Assembly: GCA_020740775.1 (NCBI GenBank)
Contig: JAHEWK010000032.1
Location: 1-64,000, forward strand
Direction of reading: 5' to 3'
DNA from: Ilyonectria destructans
Lineage: Eukaryota > Ascomycota > Sordariomycetes > Hypocreales > Nectriaceae
DNA: 64,000 bases
The position numbers and the translations under genes were made by a program. Every line of letters starts with the position of its first letter. Position 1 is the first letter of the stretch. Positions 63,070 through 64,000 of this stretch are shown piece after piece. Below the pieces are notes generated by a model. The model ran no database searches. It worked only from the letters and a program-made list of their open reading frames with translations, and had not been told where the DNA came from.

Positions 63070-63995
63070 TTAAGGGAAGGAACCCTTCTCGAGTAGCAGC
63101 TTGACGACGGCCTCGTGCCCATTCTCGGCGGCCCCTCATAGCGGCGTCTGACCATTTCCGTCCTTGGACTCGATCTCAGCGCCCTTCTCGAGCAGCAGCT
63201 CGACGACGGCCGCGTGCCCTCTATCAACGGCCCACAATAGCGGTGTTTGACCATCTTCGCTCTTTGCATCGACGTCGGCTCCCTTCTCGAGCAGCAGCTT
63301 GACGACGGCCTCATGCCCACACCCCGCGGCCCCCCGTAGCGGCGTCTGACTATACCTGTCCTTGGCCTCGACGTCGGCGCCCTTCTCGAGCAGCAGCTTG
63401 ACGACGGCCTCATGCCCACTCTCGGCGGCCCACGATAGCGGCGTCAGGCCCCACTCGGGATCCCTCGAATCTACCTTGGCTCCGTTTTGAAGGAGGAGAC
63501 GAACATCCTCTGCGTAGTTGAACTTGGCAGCTATCAATAAAGGTGTGCGACCACTGGAGTCTTCGGAATTCGGGTCAATGCCTTGTTCGAGTAGCTCTGG
63601 CACTGTGTACTCATGCCCCGTCTTATCGATCCATACTTCCCTCTCCTCCTCATTGTCCTCCGGCTCAAGATACAATGTGCGGTCCACGTCGGAGCCAGCT
63701 TCAATTGCGGGACTGCTTGTTCTCGATTGTGGCGACCGTGTTTGATCTTCCTCGGTCGTGCTCCAAAGCGAGAATTTGGAGATGTGCCCCGCCTCCTCGC
63801 TGGTCAGGAGCTTCGCAAACTCGGCCGGAGTCTGTCCGTGATCTCCGCTTCAGAAAATCCGAGGCTGCTTGCTTGTGACTCAGTACCTTTGCTTTTGCCC
63901 TTGGACTCGAGCTTCGCCACTTGGACCGAGGCGTTCGAATCTCCAGCCTCAACCTCATCCGTGTTGGGCAAGACGAAAAGAGCGATGTCCTCCAT
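63070..63995 (-). pseudogene. Ankyrin-repeat protein, in-frame TGA in the last repeats
   Basis: Starts MEDIALFVLPNTDEVEAG at 63995. A frame change near 63840-63885, either a 44-nt intron-like gap (GTACTG..CGGAG) or a frameshift, leads to HGQTPAEFAKLLTSEEAG and on to DRTLYLEPEDNEEEREVW. At least five ankyrin repeats follow (SGRTPLLIAAKFNYAEDVRLLL, LTPLSWAAESGHEAVVKLLLEKGADV and near-identical units). TGA at 63136-63138 interrupts TPL-GAAENGHEAVVKLLLEKG; one more repeat then ends at TAA 63070-63072. The nearly identical 99-bp repeats suggest recent expansion. Ankyrins bind proteins; it could be the sensor end of an NLR-like gene that extends past the window. Confidence 0.68.
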
Positions 63996-64000
63996 GTGAG

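Overview
The window is nuclear DNA of a filamentous ascomycete, most likely a Fusarium-type species and most likely from an accessory, transposon-rich compartment. This is inference. It rests on short introns of about 45-90 bp with GT..AG borders and CTAAC/CTGAC-like branch sites, fungal-only gene families (HET, PNP-NACHT-ankyrin, HET-E-type WD40, Zn2Cys6, MYND, NmrA-like) and fungal transposon families. I recognised no rRNA, tRNA, CRISPR array or bacterial-style operon.

Layout. 1-3 kb: relics of two incompatibility-type genes (WD40 tail, HET domain). 3.2-4.1 kb: an intact secreted alpha-carbonic anhydrase. 4.4-9.9 kb: a degenerate Helitron (Rep plus PIF1-like helicase) on the minus strand. 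10.8-13.0 kb: an intact multi-pass membrane protein. 13.5-18.6 kb: an NLR N-terminal stub, a Tad-like LINE on the minus strand and a MITE. 19.6-23.0 kb: a broken ankyrin gene, a solo Gypsy LTR and a truncated Zn2Cys6 regulator. 25.4-27.3 kb: a Ulp1-type cysteine protease. 28.1-34.0 kb: a structurally complete Gypsy chromovirus with identical LTRs, nested in a 5'-truncated LINE fragment. 35.9-37.4 kb: a TA-flanked MITE, a MYND protein and a solo-LTR-like repeat. 38.4-41.8 kb: a hAT element with ATCGATCG subterminal repeats. 42.6-44.8 kb: a TPR pseudogene split by a SINE-like insertion, then a 697-bp internally deleted hAT with a perfect 8-bp target duplication. 45.9-46.9 kb: an intact NmrA/isoflavone-reductase-like gene. 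47.5-52.5 kb: a pogo-type DDE relic and a second Helitron relic. 52.8-55.6 kb: an apparently intact Crypton (tyrosine recombinase). 56.2-64.0 kb: a cluster of self/non-self recognition genes (PNP-NACHT-ankyrin, BTB, NACHT-WD40 tail, HET, ankyrin), mostly with single lesions.

How the parts relate. There is no operon logic. Single-copy intact genes (carbonic anhydrase, membrane protein, Ulp1 protease, MYND, NmrA-like, BTB) are islands between two overlapping populations: transposons of at least seven kinds (Helitron, LINE, Gypsy, hAT, pogo, Crypton, MITE/SINE-like) and fragments of the fungal NLR/HET allorecognition repertoire. Target-site duplications give parts of a nesting order: LINE fragment before Gypsy, TPR gene before SINE-like element. 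The youngest insertions appear to be the Gypsy element (LTRs identical by eye) and its near-identical solo LTR at 21.4 kb. Many broken genes carry only one or two lesions and so look recently lost.
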